Part shown: positions 15,698 to 23,432 of the stretch, piece by piece
Position numbering within the stretch: position 1 is the first letter of the stretch
How the letters are laid out: every line of letters begins with the position of its first letter
Assembly (NCBI GenBank): GCA_004556565.1
Contig: SFGN01000025.1
Span: 1-33,666 of the forward strand
Length of the DNA: 33,666 nucleotides
DNA from: Lachnospiraceae bacterium
GTDB lineage: Bacteria > Bacillota_A > Clostridia > Lachnospirales > Lachnospiraceae
Reading direction: 5' to 3'
Made by a program: the position numbers and the translations under genes
The notes under the pieces: generated by a model
The model's database searches: none
What the model was told of the DNA's origin: nothing
What the model saw: only the letters and a program-made list of their open reading frames with translations

Positions 15698-16540
15698 ATG
15701 GCAAATAAAAGGAAATTGAATAAAGAAGAACGAAAACGCCGCCGACTTCAAAAAGGTAAACAGTGGCTGCTTACCTATCAGGGCACACCGAAGCACATGG
15801 TAAAACATTACAGGGAAAGGTTCCATGTGGATTCTATGACAGCAGTAAAGGATTTACAGGAACTGGGTGTTAATTATACGCAGGAACAATTGGATAATAT
15901 AAAACAGGCAGAAGAAGAACGATTAAAACAAAAGCGATTACAGAAAGAAAAAAAGAAACGTGAAAAGTATGAAACTATATATGAGGATTGTGATGATCGT
16001 TTTGCATTTATTGCCGGGTATACGTCAGGAGGAGCACCTTATGGTACTACCTGGGAAGAAATGGGAATTGATCCGGAACTCCCGTTTGAAGAAAAGGTTG
16101 AGCGTCTGGCTGAGGGCGATTATTCTATAACAGAAGAGGATGAAACTAACTGGGATGATGAGATTACGGAAATGCTGGTACTTCCGGGTTTATTTAGTGT
16201 CTGCCAGGTAGAGGACTATTCGCAAGTCGATCTGGATGCGGAATATTGTTTTATAGGGAAAACCGATGAGGAAAAATCTCTGGTATGCCGTACAGGGGAT
16301 GTACCGGATAATACGATACAGCAGAGTGACGGCTGGAGAGCGTTTCGCATAAAGGGAGTATTGGATTTTTCTCTGATTGGTATTTTAGCGGAAATATCTG
16401 GAGCATTGGCCAGATATGAGGTCGGACTATTTGCAATTTCTACATTTAATACGGATTATATTTTGGTAAAAGATAAAGATTACAAACGTGCTGTAAAGGC
16501 ATTAACTTCAGAAGCATATCGGATTATTGAAATGGAATAA
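15698..16540 (+). CDS. ACT-domain protein with a basic/coiled-coil N-terminal extension
   Basis: The protein has 280 residues in two parts. Residues 1 to about 140 contain a very basic start (KRKLNKEERKRRRLQKGKQ), a long charged helix (LDNIKQAEEERLKQKRL and on) and a FAFIAGYTSGGAPYGTTWEEMG motif that I have seen in small Firmicute proteins of unknown role. Residues about 160-275 form an ACT_7-like domain (DAEYCFIGKTDEEKSLVCRT ... GVLDFSLIGILAEISGALA ... FNTDYILVK), usually a stand-alone amino-acid-binding module. The start at 15698 follows TTGGAGA by a few bases. The frame is continuous, so this is a fusion rather than two genes. Function unknown; ligand sensing is an inference from the ACT domain. 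Confidence 0.75.
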   Translation: MANKRKLNKEERKRRRLQKGKQWLLTYQGTPKHMVKHYRERFHVDSMTAVKDLQELGVNYTQEQLDNIKQAEEERLKQKRLQKEKKKREKYETIYEDCDDRFAFIAGYTSGGAPYGTTWEEMGIDPELPFEEKVERLAEGDYSITEEDETNWDDEITEMLVLPGLFSVCQVEDYSQVDLDAEYCFIGKTDEEKSLVCRTGDVPDNTIQQSDGWRAFRIKGVLDFSLIGILAEISGALARYEVGLFAISTFNTDYILVKDKDYKRAVKALTSEAYRIIEME

Positions 16541-16589
16541 GAGATAAACGTTTGGAATTTTACTTACGAGAAATGAGGCTTTTGCCAGA

Positions 16590-16925
16590 TCAATCTTGCA
16601 ATCCGCAGATCAGGCGGATCAGCGGATTGCCCGCATCGTTTTTCTTGACAAAGCCATAGATGGAGTCTTTGGGAACATTCATGGAAAGACCGCTTAAGTT
16701 ACCAATCGACAATGAATGCTTCTCTGTCTGTATTTCATTTTTCCGAAGCTGAACAGTAATTCGTGCAAGAAGTTCTTTGATATTAAAGGGTTTGGTCATA
16801 TAGTTAGCAGCACCAGATCCGGTTTCTTTTGGGTTAGGAGATACAGCGCTTCCTCTTGCTGCAACTGTCGCAAAGCGGACTTATATTTACTTTCTTTGAT
16901 AATTCTGTTTTTACCTTGTTTTAAG
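16590..16925 (-). pseudogene. Decayed OmpR-family response regulator remnant
   Basis: On the minus strand one frame reads EEALYLLTQKKPDLVLL (receiver helix 2 and strand 3) and then, in another frame, GSGAANYMTKPFNIKELLAR (receiver end with conserved Lys). The two parts overlap on the same bases GATCTGGTGCTG, so about 45 codons appear to be lost between two short matching stretches. The C-terminal DNA-binding domain is also missing; the frame ends at 16590 without a winged-helix motif. Confidence 0.55.
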
Positions 16926-17033
16926 CTCAATAAATTCACCTTCGGCAACACGAAAAGACACGTTGTTTAAACTGGGATGTCCTGCTTTTCCATAGATTTT
17001 TGTTACTTCTTTTGCTTCCAATAATGTACCCAT
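16911..17033 (-). pseudogene. N-terminal remnant of an ABC transporter ATPase
   Basis: ATG at 17033 with AAAGGAG 8 bases upstream opens MGTLLEAKEVTKIYGKAGHP, then SLNNVSFRVAEGEFI, the standard start of a BceA-type ATPase. The next expected motif (Walker A) is absent and the frame stops at 16911. Together with the adjacent regulator remnant it is the relic of a peptide-sensing export system. Confidence 0.65.
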
Positions 17034-17088
17034 AGCAAATCTCCTTTTCATTTTGATATCCACATTCTACTCTTGTGAATGAAAAAGC

Positions 17089-17130
17089 AAATGAGTAAAT
17101 CAAGCATTTTTTTGCGTGATTTGCTCATTT
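17089..17130. promoter_or_regulatory. 14-bp hairpin upstream of the ATPase remnant
   Basis: AAATGAGTAAATCA (17089-17102) pairs with TGATTTGCTCATTT (17117-17130) with one G-T wobble. It lies about 55 bases upstream of the ATPase remnant and 86 bases downstream of the sensor kinase at 17216. It could be the operator of the lost transporter or a terminator for the kinase; the T-run in the loop makes the second less likely. Confidence 0.4.
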
Positions 17131-17215
17131 AAAAGAAAGCACAGGTTACTATTATTGATAATGTATCTTTCTGTTGAAAGGAAATCTAATGGATTACGGG
17201 ATTACTATTATTTAT

Positions 17216-18502
17216 TTATAAAGGAAAGAATATCTTGAATGTACACCCACCACCTAAAGTATCAGATAATTCAATCTTTCCTTTGTGCATTTCAACCAAT
17301 TCTTTTGCAATACTTAATCCTAAACCATAATGTTCCTTTTGAGTTCTTGATTTATCAGCACAGAAAAATCGATCAAAGATAAAGGGTTTATCTTTATCCG
17401 CAATTCCTGTCCCATGATCTTTGATAGAAAATACTAACGTGTTTTTAAATATAGTAGCGTCTAAAGATATTTTAGATTTTGGAAGAGAATAATTTATGGC
17501 ATTATCAATGAAAATACTCAAAATCTGATTGAGGCGGTCGATATCTGCGTTCAAAGCAGGAAACAACTCATCAGAGGTACCTAGTTTGAACTGTATTCCT
17601 TTTTGCCGACAGATAGGCTTGTATTTTTCATAAGTATTAATCAAAAGTGTATCCACATCTATATTGGTCTTATTCAAAGTCCAGGTGTTTGCATCTACGG
17701 AAGAAAGTAATAGTAAATCCTGTACCAATTTGGACATTCGCAAACACTCTGAGTCAATAACTTCAGTATGTTGTTTTGATTCAGGTGAAAGAGTAGTATC
17801 GTTACCAATACATTCTGCAGATGCCAAGATGACAGCCAAAGGAGCTTTTAACTCATGAGATGCTGATGCGATAAATTCTTTCTGGCTTCGTAAAGTCTGC
17901 TCTGTCGGCTTGATTGCTTTGCTAATCAAAAATCTTGTGAGGAACAGGATTGCTATAAAAACAAGCAACCATACAATAAGATAAAAGGGCAGATGTTCTT
18001 TTAAAAAAGTAAAAGAACTGGTAGATTCCTTGATTGCATAAAAATCAAGAATATCCATATTCTTAGTAATGACAGTTGCCTGTATTCCATAATAGCTATG
18101 CTTGTCAGGTGTGGAAAAAGAGAATATTCCGCTTTGTGAGCTATGGGTATTATCTAGTAAATCTGTGGATGTTTTATTCAGTTCTTGTTCAAATAATGTG
18201 ATAAGGGTATTGGTGTCTGTATTGCTATGATTGGTATTTACAGGAATAAATGCATTCTGGTTGTTTTTTAATAGTAATGTAAAGTCATAAGTTTGCCCAG
18301 TCAATGTCAAGTCCCCGGCAGCATCGTCTGTATTTTCAAGTTGGAAAACTAAATATGTGATCATGCGTGTAAAGAAATACATCTCATTTTCTTTTTTGGA
18401 TTGGATGCTTTCATGTATAAACAGGCAGAATACGACTGTAAAAATGCTCATGACAGAGCAGATAAACAGAAGTGTCAGGCGTTTTTGGAGCTTTTTAATC
18501 AT
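17216..18502 (-). CDS. Membrane sensor histidine kinase of the ABC transporter module
   Basis: The protein has 428 residues. TM1 is near residues 9-30, an extracellular domain of about 140 residues follows, and TM2 is near 171-193. The H-box SASHELKAP has His216. The catalytic domain shows the N-box (FIDNAINYS), DHGTGI, FDRFF and the glycine box GLGLSIAKEL. The start at 18502 overlaps the end of the response regulator by 8 bases, so the pair is translationally coupled. The large outer domain suggests direct sensing of an extracellular ligand, unlike the short-loop BceS kinases. With the divergent ABC genes it probably forms a sensing/export unit; the ligand is unknown. Confidence 0.9.
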   Translation of the reverse strand: MIKKLQKRLTLLFICSVMSIFTVVFCLFIHESIQSKKENEMYFFTRMITYLVFQLENTDDAAGDLTLTGQTYDFTLLLKNNQNAFIPVNTNHSNTDTNTLITLFEQELNKTSTDLLDNTHSSQSGIFSFSTPDKHSYYGIQATVITKNMDILDFYAIKESTSSFTFLKEHLPFYLIVWLLVFIAILFLTRFLISKAIKPTEQTLRSQKEFIASASHELKAPLAVILASAECIGNDTTLSPESKQHTEVIDSECLRMSKLVQDLLLLSSVDANTWTLNKTNIDVDTLLINTYEKYKPICRQKGIQFKLGTSDELFPALNADIDRLNQILSIFIDNAINYSLPKSKISLDATIFKNTLVFSIKDHGTGIADKDKPFIFDRFFCADKSRTQKEHYGLGLSIAKELVEMHKGKIELSDTLGGGCTFKIFFPL

Positions 18503-19181
18503 GCTTTACCTCCAAACTATATCCGGAACCATAAACAGAATTGATACAGCAGTTGCTGTTTAAGCACTTTAGTCTTTTTCGTAAAAAATAGATGTAATTG
18601 TCTACATTTCCCGGTTCTACTTCATCATTTGTATTCCACACTTTCTGTAGTAGCTGTTCCCTTGAAAAAATAGTACCGGGCGAAGATAAAAAAATCTGTA
18701 TCAGGTGAAATTCCTTTGGCGTAAGCAAAAGAGAATTATGGTTGCACGATAATTGGTGACTGGCGAGATTTAAGGATAAATCATCAATTTCAAGGGTTAT
18801 GTTTTCCTTTATCTGAGGTGGACGTCTTACCAATGCCCGGACACGGGCGGAAAGCTCTTTGATATGAAAGGGCTTAATAAGGTAATCGTCTGCACCATTG
18901 TCAAGACCTTCAATCTTATCATTCAATTCAGACATTCCGGTAATGATGATGACAGGAATCTGAATGTTTTTCTGTCGCATGGCTTTGATAATGGATAGAC
19001 CATCAATAATAGGGAGCATACGGTCAATGATTGCCAGATCATAATCATTGTCGGGATCTACTGCATACAGAAATGCTTCATCTCCGGCATTGCAGGTATC
19101 AACAATATATCCTTCTTTTGTAAGTTGTTCTTTTATGGTCATACACAACTGGGTATCATCTTCTATTAACAATATTTTCAT
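18495..19181 (-). CDS. OmpR-family response regulator of the ABC transporter module
   Basis: The protein has 228 residues. The receiver domain has the acidic pair E7-D8-D9 (LLIEDD), phospho-acceptor Asp53 in AIIDRMLP, Thr81 and Lys103 in DYLIKPF. The C-terminal winged helix has TPKEFHLIQIFLSS, the EPGNVDNYIYFLRKRL recognition region and the VYGSGYSL wing. The ATG at 19181 has GGAGTG 8 bases upstream; the frame to 19199 would include that ribosome site. It precedes and overlaps the kinase. Its promoter lies between it and the divergent lipoprotein gene and carries two direct repeats, so self-regulation and control of the transporter are likely. Confidence 0.92.
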   Translation of the reverse strand: MKILLIEDDTQLCMTIKEQLTKEGYIVDTCNAGDEAFLYAVDPDNDYDLAIIDRMLPIIDGLSIIKAMRQKNIQIPVIIITGMSELNDKIEGLDNGADDYLIKPFHIKELSARVRALVRRPPQIKENITLEIDDLSLNLASHQLSCNHNSLLLTPKEFHLIQIFLSSPGTIFSREQLLQKVWNTNDEVEPGNVDNYIYFLRKRLKCLNSNCCINSVYGSGYSLEVKHD

Positions 19182-19216
19182 AGGATTCACTCCAATCATT
19201 CGTTTTCCTTATAGTA

Positions 19217-19251
19217 ATTATACCAATAAAATCTCTAAAAATCTTCTAAAA
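19217..19251 (-). promoter_or_regulatory. Promoter of the regulator-kinase operon with 11-bp-spaced direct repeats
   Basis: On the minus strand TATAAT (19217-19222) has no good -35 box. Instead two TTTTAGA repeats (plus-strand TCTAAAA at 19234-19240 and 19245-19251) sit one helical turn, 11 bp, apart at the -35 position. This is the usual layout of an OmpR-family activation site. An 11-bp inverted repeat CTAAAAATCTT/AAGATTTTTAG spans 19235-19289 and brings a third copy in the opposite direction toward the divergent gene. Confidence 0.6.
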
Positions 19252-19366
19252 GAAAGTGATAAATTCTTTAAGATTTCCAAGATTTTTAGAAAAGTTTTTT
19301 GCTATCGTTATCACATGGCAAGTGAGCCAAATAAAATCAAAGTGGAGCAAACAAGGAGGATTCAAA

Positions 19367-19945
19367 ATGAAAAACTATTTTGGTAAAAAAGTGTTAGGAT
19401 TAGCGGGTTTCAGTATGGCAGTCATGCTGGGCTGCACTGCCTGTGCCGATTGGCAGACAGGTAAAACGGATGGCGATGTAAACCAAAGTGTGAATATGGA
19501 AAATGTAAATCAGAGTGTAAATGTTGGAAAGGAAACAGGAGATACACAGGAAAACCAAGAGATAAACCAATATGTAAATTCAGAAGATTCGGATAAATCA
19601 GATTCGAATTTCTTTCGGGAAGCAGATTTGCAGGGAAGTGTTGTGGAGTTTTCCGATAGTGGATTTGAAATGTCTATTGCAGTGACTACAAAAGAAGGCG
19701 ACGGAGAGGTAATGGTAGAGGCAGCTCCGGGTGCAGAAAAGGAAGAAGACTTAGTGACAGTTACTTATGCTTCCGATGTTACTTTTGAAATTATTACAAT
19801 GGACATGGCGAGTCTTACAGAAATATCCAGAGAGGGTACGGATAAAGAGAGTATCAAAAAGCAGACAAGTGTACTGATATTTGGAAGCAGTCAGGACACT
19901 TATCATTGGACTGCTGATAAAGTGATGATTGTGAGATGGAAGTAA
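19367..19945 (+). CDS. Secreted or lipid-anchored protein with NQSVN repeats
   Basis: The protein has 192 residues. The N-terminal signal (MKNYFGKKVLGLAGFSMAVM) ends in LGCTAC, with Cys23 or Cys26 as possible lipid anchors, though neither is a perfect lipobox. Residues about 37-72 hold a degenerate repeat: DVNQSVN, NVNQSVN, EINQYVN. The C-terminal part looks like a small beta domain (GSVVEFSDSGFEMSIAV ... VTVTYASDVTFEIIT). The start at 19367 has AAGGAGG 7 bases upstream. It is the first gene of the operon with two permeases and an ATPase, and divergent from the regulator and kinase. It may be the ligand-binding or substrate-delivering partner of the transporter. No named family recognised. 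Confidence 0.8.
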   Translation: MKNYFGKKVLGLAGFSMAVMLGCTACADWQTGKTDGDVNQSVNMENVNQSVNVGKETGDTQENQEINQYVNSEDSDKSDSNFFREADLQGSVVEFSDSGFEMSIAVTTKEGDGEVMVEAAPGAEKEEDLVTVTYASDVTFEIITMDMASLTEISREGTDKESIKKQTSVLIFGSSQDTYHWTADKVMIVRWK

Positions 19946-19955
19946 GGTGGAGGTT

Positions 19956-21152
19956 ATGAATTTTGTGAAGCGGGCAATGTGTTATGTCCGCAGGAAATCA
20001 GGAAAGTCAGTATTATTGTTTTTCCTTTTTCTTGTTGCGGACATTACCATACTAGGAACATTAGCTATTTTAGATACCTCATCAGGTATCAATGATGAGA
20101 TACGCAGGCAGACAAATGCCAAAGTTGTGATAGAAAATCTGGAAGTAAACAGAAGTCTTACAGAGCAGGATTATCGAAAACTATTGGATATAGCCAGTAT
20201 AAACAGTATGAACCGTATAGCAAAGTGTATTTTGTATCCAAATGGTTTTGCACCGATTACAGGAGCTGATGAGAACGAAATAGGACAGGTGTGTCTGATT
20301 GGTTTTGATGATATGGAAAAGGATAGTCCATTTACGGAAAATGTATGCCGGCTTGTGGCAGGTGAATTTGCAAAGGATGAAAATGAAATTGTCATCAATC
20401 AGCATCTTGCGGAACAGAATCAGATTGAAATTGGAGATGAGCTCTGCTTTATTTCAGAAAATGAGAATGGAAGTGCAAGAGTAACGGGTTTTTATCTGAC
20501 CGGAAACGAAAGAAAGCAGACAGAAAATGTTTTGACGATAAACCGCATTGAAAATCAGATATATACCAATCTTTCTTTTGCTGTTGAAATGGGAGCAGAA
20601 AGGTATGAAAAAATCATTGCGTATGTGAATAATCCGGAGCAGCTATCCGAAACAGCAGATGTGATTGGAAACACTCTTGGAGAGGGACTCGGTATCAGTA
20701 CACAAGATACCATGTATCAGAAAATGAAATTTTCTATTATGCAGATAGAACGGGTAACAAAGCTTGTTTTCGGCTTAACGGTGATGACCAGTATCTTTGT
20801 GGTAGGAATGCTTTTGTGTATGTGGATGAGAAACCGCAAAGTGGAAATTGCGGTATTTATAAGTCTTGGTATACCAAAATTAGAAGTGTTTTTGCAGATG
20901 ATGACAGAGATTGTTTGTATCTACTCCTTAAGCTGTATGATGTCAGCAGGAGTATTTCGTGCAATAATACCATTTTTGTCAGAACTCATGGGAGGTATGG
21001 ATGGGGTTCGTATGAATCTTGTATTTTCCATGCGGAATGTATGGAAAGTATGGGGAATAGGAGTAATCGTTTTAATACTGATTACTTTAATTGTTATGCT
21101 GCCATGCCTTACAAAGAAAATAAAAGATACTTTATCAGAAATGGAGGGATAG
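19956..21152 (+). CDS. FtsX/MacB-like ABC transporter permease 1
   Basis: The protein has 398 residues. There is one N-terminal membrane helix (residues about 17-38), a large extracellular MacB_PCD-like domain (about 40-260) and three C-terminal helices (about 275-300, 325-350, 370-390) of the FtsX type. Proteins of this layout do not form a channel for small solutes but couple ATP use to work on peptides or the envelope. The ATG at 19956 is preferred: AAGG lies 8 bases upstream; the GTG at 19947 sits inside the ribosome site. It follows the secreted protein by 10 bases and precedes permease 2 by 2 bases. Confidence 0.88.
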   Translation: MNFVKRAMCYVRRKSGKSVLLFFLFLVADITILGTLAILDTSSGINDEIRRQTNAKVVIENLEVNRSLTEQDYRKLLDIASINSMNRIAKCILYPNGFAPITGADENEIGQVCLIGFDDMEKDSPFTENVCRLVAGEFAKDENEIVINQHLAEQNQIEIGDELCFISENENGSARVTGFYLTGNERKQTENVLTINRIENQIYTNLSFAVEMGAERYEKIIAYVNNPEQLSETADVIGNTLGEGLGISTQDTMYQKMKFSIMQIERVTKLVFGLTVMTSIFVVGMLLCMWMRNRKVEIAVFISLGIPKLEVFLQMMTEIVCIYSLSCMMSAGVFRAIIPFLSELMGGMDGVRMNLVFSMRNVWKVWGIGVIVLILITLIVMLPCLTKKIKDTLSEMEG

Positions 21153-21154
21153 GA

Positions 21155-22594
21155 ATGAATGTATTTCAACTTGGAATCCGTTCTGTTGTCAGAAAGCCTG
21201 TAAAAAGTATGTTATTATTATTGATTGTGTTTGTGTCAGCGAGTTTTATTTATGCAGGTTTTGCCTGTCAAAATGCCAGCATACAGACACAAAATGAAGG
21301 AAAACAGGCGATTGGCGGGAGCTTTCGGCTAGAGGAAAATGAAGCAAACCGAAAAGCTAGAATTGAAGTGTTGTCTGCAAAGATTGGGGAGAATGTCAAT
21401 GGAAGTCTGGACGGATATCATAAGGAACAGTTACCAAGTGGAGAGTGGATGGTGTGGACAGATAATTCTTTTGAAACACTCACATATGGGGATATTATTA
21501 AAATATCAGAAGTGGACGGCGTTTCTGATTTTAATATTACTACTGCCAATACGGTTGTAAATCCAGTTAATTTCCAGAGAATTGAAGATAAGGACGTAGA
21601 CCAGAGTTCTGACCAGTTAGGTGTTTCCCTGCGCGGTAATTTGCAGATGAAATATGATTTTGATGTGCAAAATGGAAATATTGTGGTAAACGATGGTCGT
21701 ATGATGAACCGGGAAGATAAGGATGTCTGTGTGATTTCCAGAGAACTTGCAGAATTGAACGGGCTGAAAGTAGGAGACAGACTGGAGTTTAATAATTGGA
21801 AAGAAAGGGAAACTTCTACGGCTTATTCTGCTGAAATAATAGGTATTTATGATTTTGTACAGAAAATCACTCCAATTATGTCTGGAGATAGTTACAGGGC
21901 AGAAAATATCATATTTACAGACCTGCGGTTTCCTGAAAAAGCAGAAGGATGTGAGGATGATCCGCTGTATCAGTATGCTACCTTCTGGGTAGAAGATGTT
22001 AATGAATATGAAACTGTGAGAGAAAGAATCAAATCCGTAGATATTGAATGGGAAAAATATGATTTTCTTGATAATACTGGTATGAGCGACACAATGGCAG
22101 AGAATTTTAATGATTTAAGTAAGGTAAGTTCCCTGATTCTTGTATTTGTCATGGTATCAAGTGTTCTTATTCTGCTTTTTGTATTCCTATTTTGGATGAA
22201 AAACCGGGTGCATGAGATGGGTGTTCTGTTATCTATCGGGAAAGGAAAGGGAACGATTGTATTACAGGTATTAATGGAAGGGTTATTGATTGGTGCAGTT
22301 GCATTTGTTCTGGCTACTTTCTCAGCACCTTTTGTGTCAAAGCAGGTTGCTGACTACCTTGTTGGTTATCAGCTACAGGAAGAATTGGAACGAAATCAGG
22401 CAGAAGAAGGAATGGTTGCAAAGTCTGTTACAGAAACGGAAAGCAGTGTGGTAGGTGTGTCTGTGAATATTGGAACGGAAGTAGTGTTTTTTACTGCCAT
22501 CTCCACAATGGGAATGATTGTTGTTTCTGTTTTGGGTTCCGGTATTTATATTGCAAGTCAGAAGCCAAAGGATATTTTGAGCAAGATGAGTTAA
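21155..22594 (+). CDS. FtsX/MacB-like ABC transporter permease 2
   Basis: The protein has 479 residues with the same plan as permease 1: an N-terminal helix (SMLLLLIVFVSASFIYAGF), a long extracellular domain to about residue 345, and three C-terminal helices (LILVFVMVSSVLILLFVFLF; LLIGAVAFVLATF; FTAISTMGMIVVSVLGSGIY). The ATG at 21155 has GGAGGG 7-9 bases upstream; the much longer frame from 20816 lies inside permease 1 and is a shadow. It is two bases after the permease 1 stop and 12 bases before the ATPase, so the three are co-translated. Two FtsX-like permeases with one ATPase and a two-component system recall the pneumococcal Vex123-VncRS layout. Confidence 0.9.
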   Translation: MNVFQLGIRSVVRKPVKSMLLLLIVFVSASFIYAGFACQNASIQTQNEGKQAIGGSFRLEENEANRKARIEVLSAKIGENVNGSLDGYHKEQLPSGEWMVWTDNSFETLTYGDIIKISEVDGVSDFNITTANTVVNPVNFQRIEDKDVDQSSDQLGVSLRGNLQMKYDFDVQNGNIVVNDGRMMNREDKDVCVISRELAELNGLKVGDRLEFNNWKERETSTAYSAEIIGIYDFVQKITPIMSGDSYRAENIIFTDLRFPEKAEGCEDDPLYQYATFWVEDVNEYETVRERIKSVDIEWEKYDFLDNTGMSDTMAENFNDLSKVSSLILVFVMVSSVLILLFVFLFWMKNRVHEMGVLLSIGKGKGTIVLQVLMEGLLIGAVAFVLATFSAPFVSKQVADYLVGYQLQEELERNQAEEGMVAKSVTETESSVVGVSVNIGTEVVFFTAISTMGMIVVSVLGSGIYIASQKPKDILSKMS

Positions 22595-22606
22595 AGGAGT
22601 GAGCGT

Positions 22607-23320
22607 ATGTTAGAACTGAAAAATATTTCTTATTTTTATAAATCACAAAAAGATAAAATGGTCTTGGATCAGATTTCTTATCAGTTTGAGAAAGGAAAGA
22701 TGTATGCCATTCTTGGCACAAGCGGCAGTGGTAAAACAACACTTTTATCGTTGCTTGCAGGATTAGATTCTCCGATATCCGGAGAGATTGACATGAATGG
22801 AGAAAACATTGAGGAAAAAGGATTGGCAAACCACAGAAAAAATCATATTTCATTGGTGTTTCAGAATTATAATCTGATCGATTATCTGACACCTGTGGAA
22901 AATGTAAAGCTCGGAGGAAACGCTGATGCAGAGATACTTTTGACACAGATGGGAATTGATAAATCTACGAGAAAGAGAAATGTAATGCAGCTTTCCGGTG
23001 GTCAGCAGCAACGTGTGGCAATCGCAAGAGCGTTGGCAAGTAAAGCACCAGTGTTACTTGCTGATGAGCCTACAGGAAATCTGGATGAAGATACTGCAAA
23101 GGATATTGTCGAGATTTTTAAAAGTCTGGCACATGAACAGGAGAAATGCGTGATTGTGGTTACACATAGTAAGGAGCTGGCAGAGGAAGCGGATGTCATT
23201 TTGACTTTGAAGCAAGGAACAGTGGCAGCAACTGAGGATACTGTATTGGATGAAAAGATAAGAGACGGTCTTATGGAGCAGGTTGAAAGAGTTTCAGTTC
23301 CAGATGATCTTAAAGATTGA
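22607..23320 (+). CDS. ABC transporter ATPase (MacB/LolD type)
   Basis: The protein has 237 residues. Walker A is GTSGSGKTT (37-45), Q-loop Gln86 in LVFQNYNL, signature LSGGQQQR (129-136), Walker B VLLADEP (149-155) followed by TGNLD, and the H-loop VVTHSKE. It lacks the longer C-terminal regulatory domains of importers, as expected for the FtsX/MacB class. The start at 22607 has AAAGGAG 7 bases upstream. It is the last gene of the operon beginning at 19367 and should power both permeases. Confidence 0.95.
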   Translation: MLELKNISYFYKSQKDKMVLDQISYQFEKGKMYAILGTSGSGKTTLLSLLAGLDSPISGEIDMNGENIEEKGLANHRKNHISLVFQNYNLIDYLTPVENVKLGGNADAEILLTQMGIDKSTRKRNVMQLSGGQQQRVAIARALASKAPVLLADEPTGNLDEDTAKDIVEIFKSLAHEQEKCVIVVTHSKELAEEADVILTLKQGTVAATEDTVLDEKIRDGLMEQVERVSVPDDLKD

Positions 23321-23372
23321 AATCCAGAAAAAGATATATCAGAAAGTATTTGAAATTGATGAAGAGTAAAAA

Positions 23373-23417
23373 ATGAGCTAAGGCCAGTGATGTACAGTGT
23401 AATTGACCTTAGCTCAT
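23373..23417. terminator. 11-bp terminator between the convergent ATPase and relaxase genes
   Basis: ATGAGCTAAGG (23373-23383) pairs perfectly with CCTTAGCTCAT (23407-23417). On the minus strand the stem is followed by TTTTTAC, so it works best for the relaxase transcript. A hairpin on the plus strand could also stop the ABC operon. Confidence 0.75.
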
Positions 23418-23432
23418 AGCATATGGAGATTA

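Noticed and set aside
20816..21154. N-terminal extension of permease 2 by 113 codons
   Set aside because: It is in a different frame of permease 1 with no membrane or signal character. The ATG at 21155 has GGAGGG and the expected first membrane helix.
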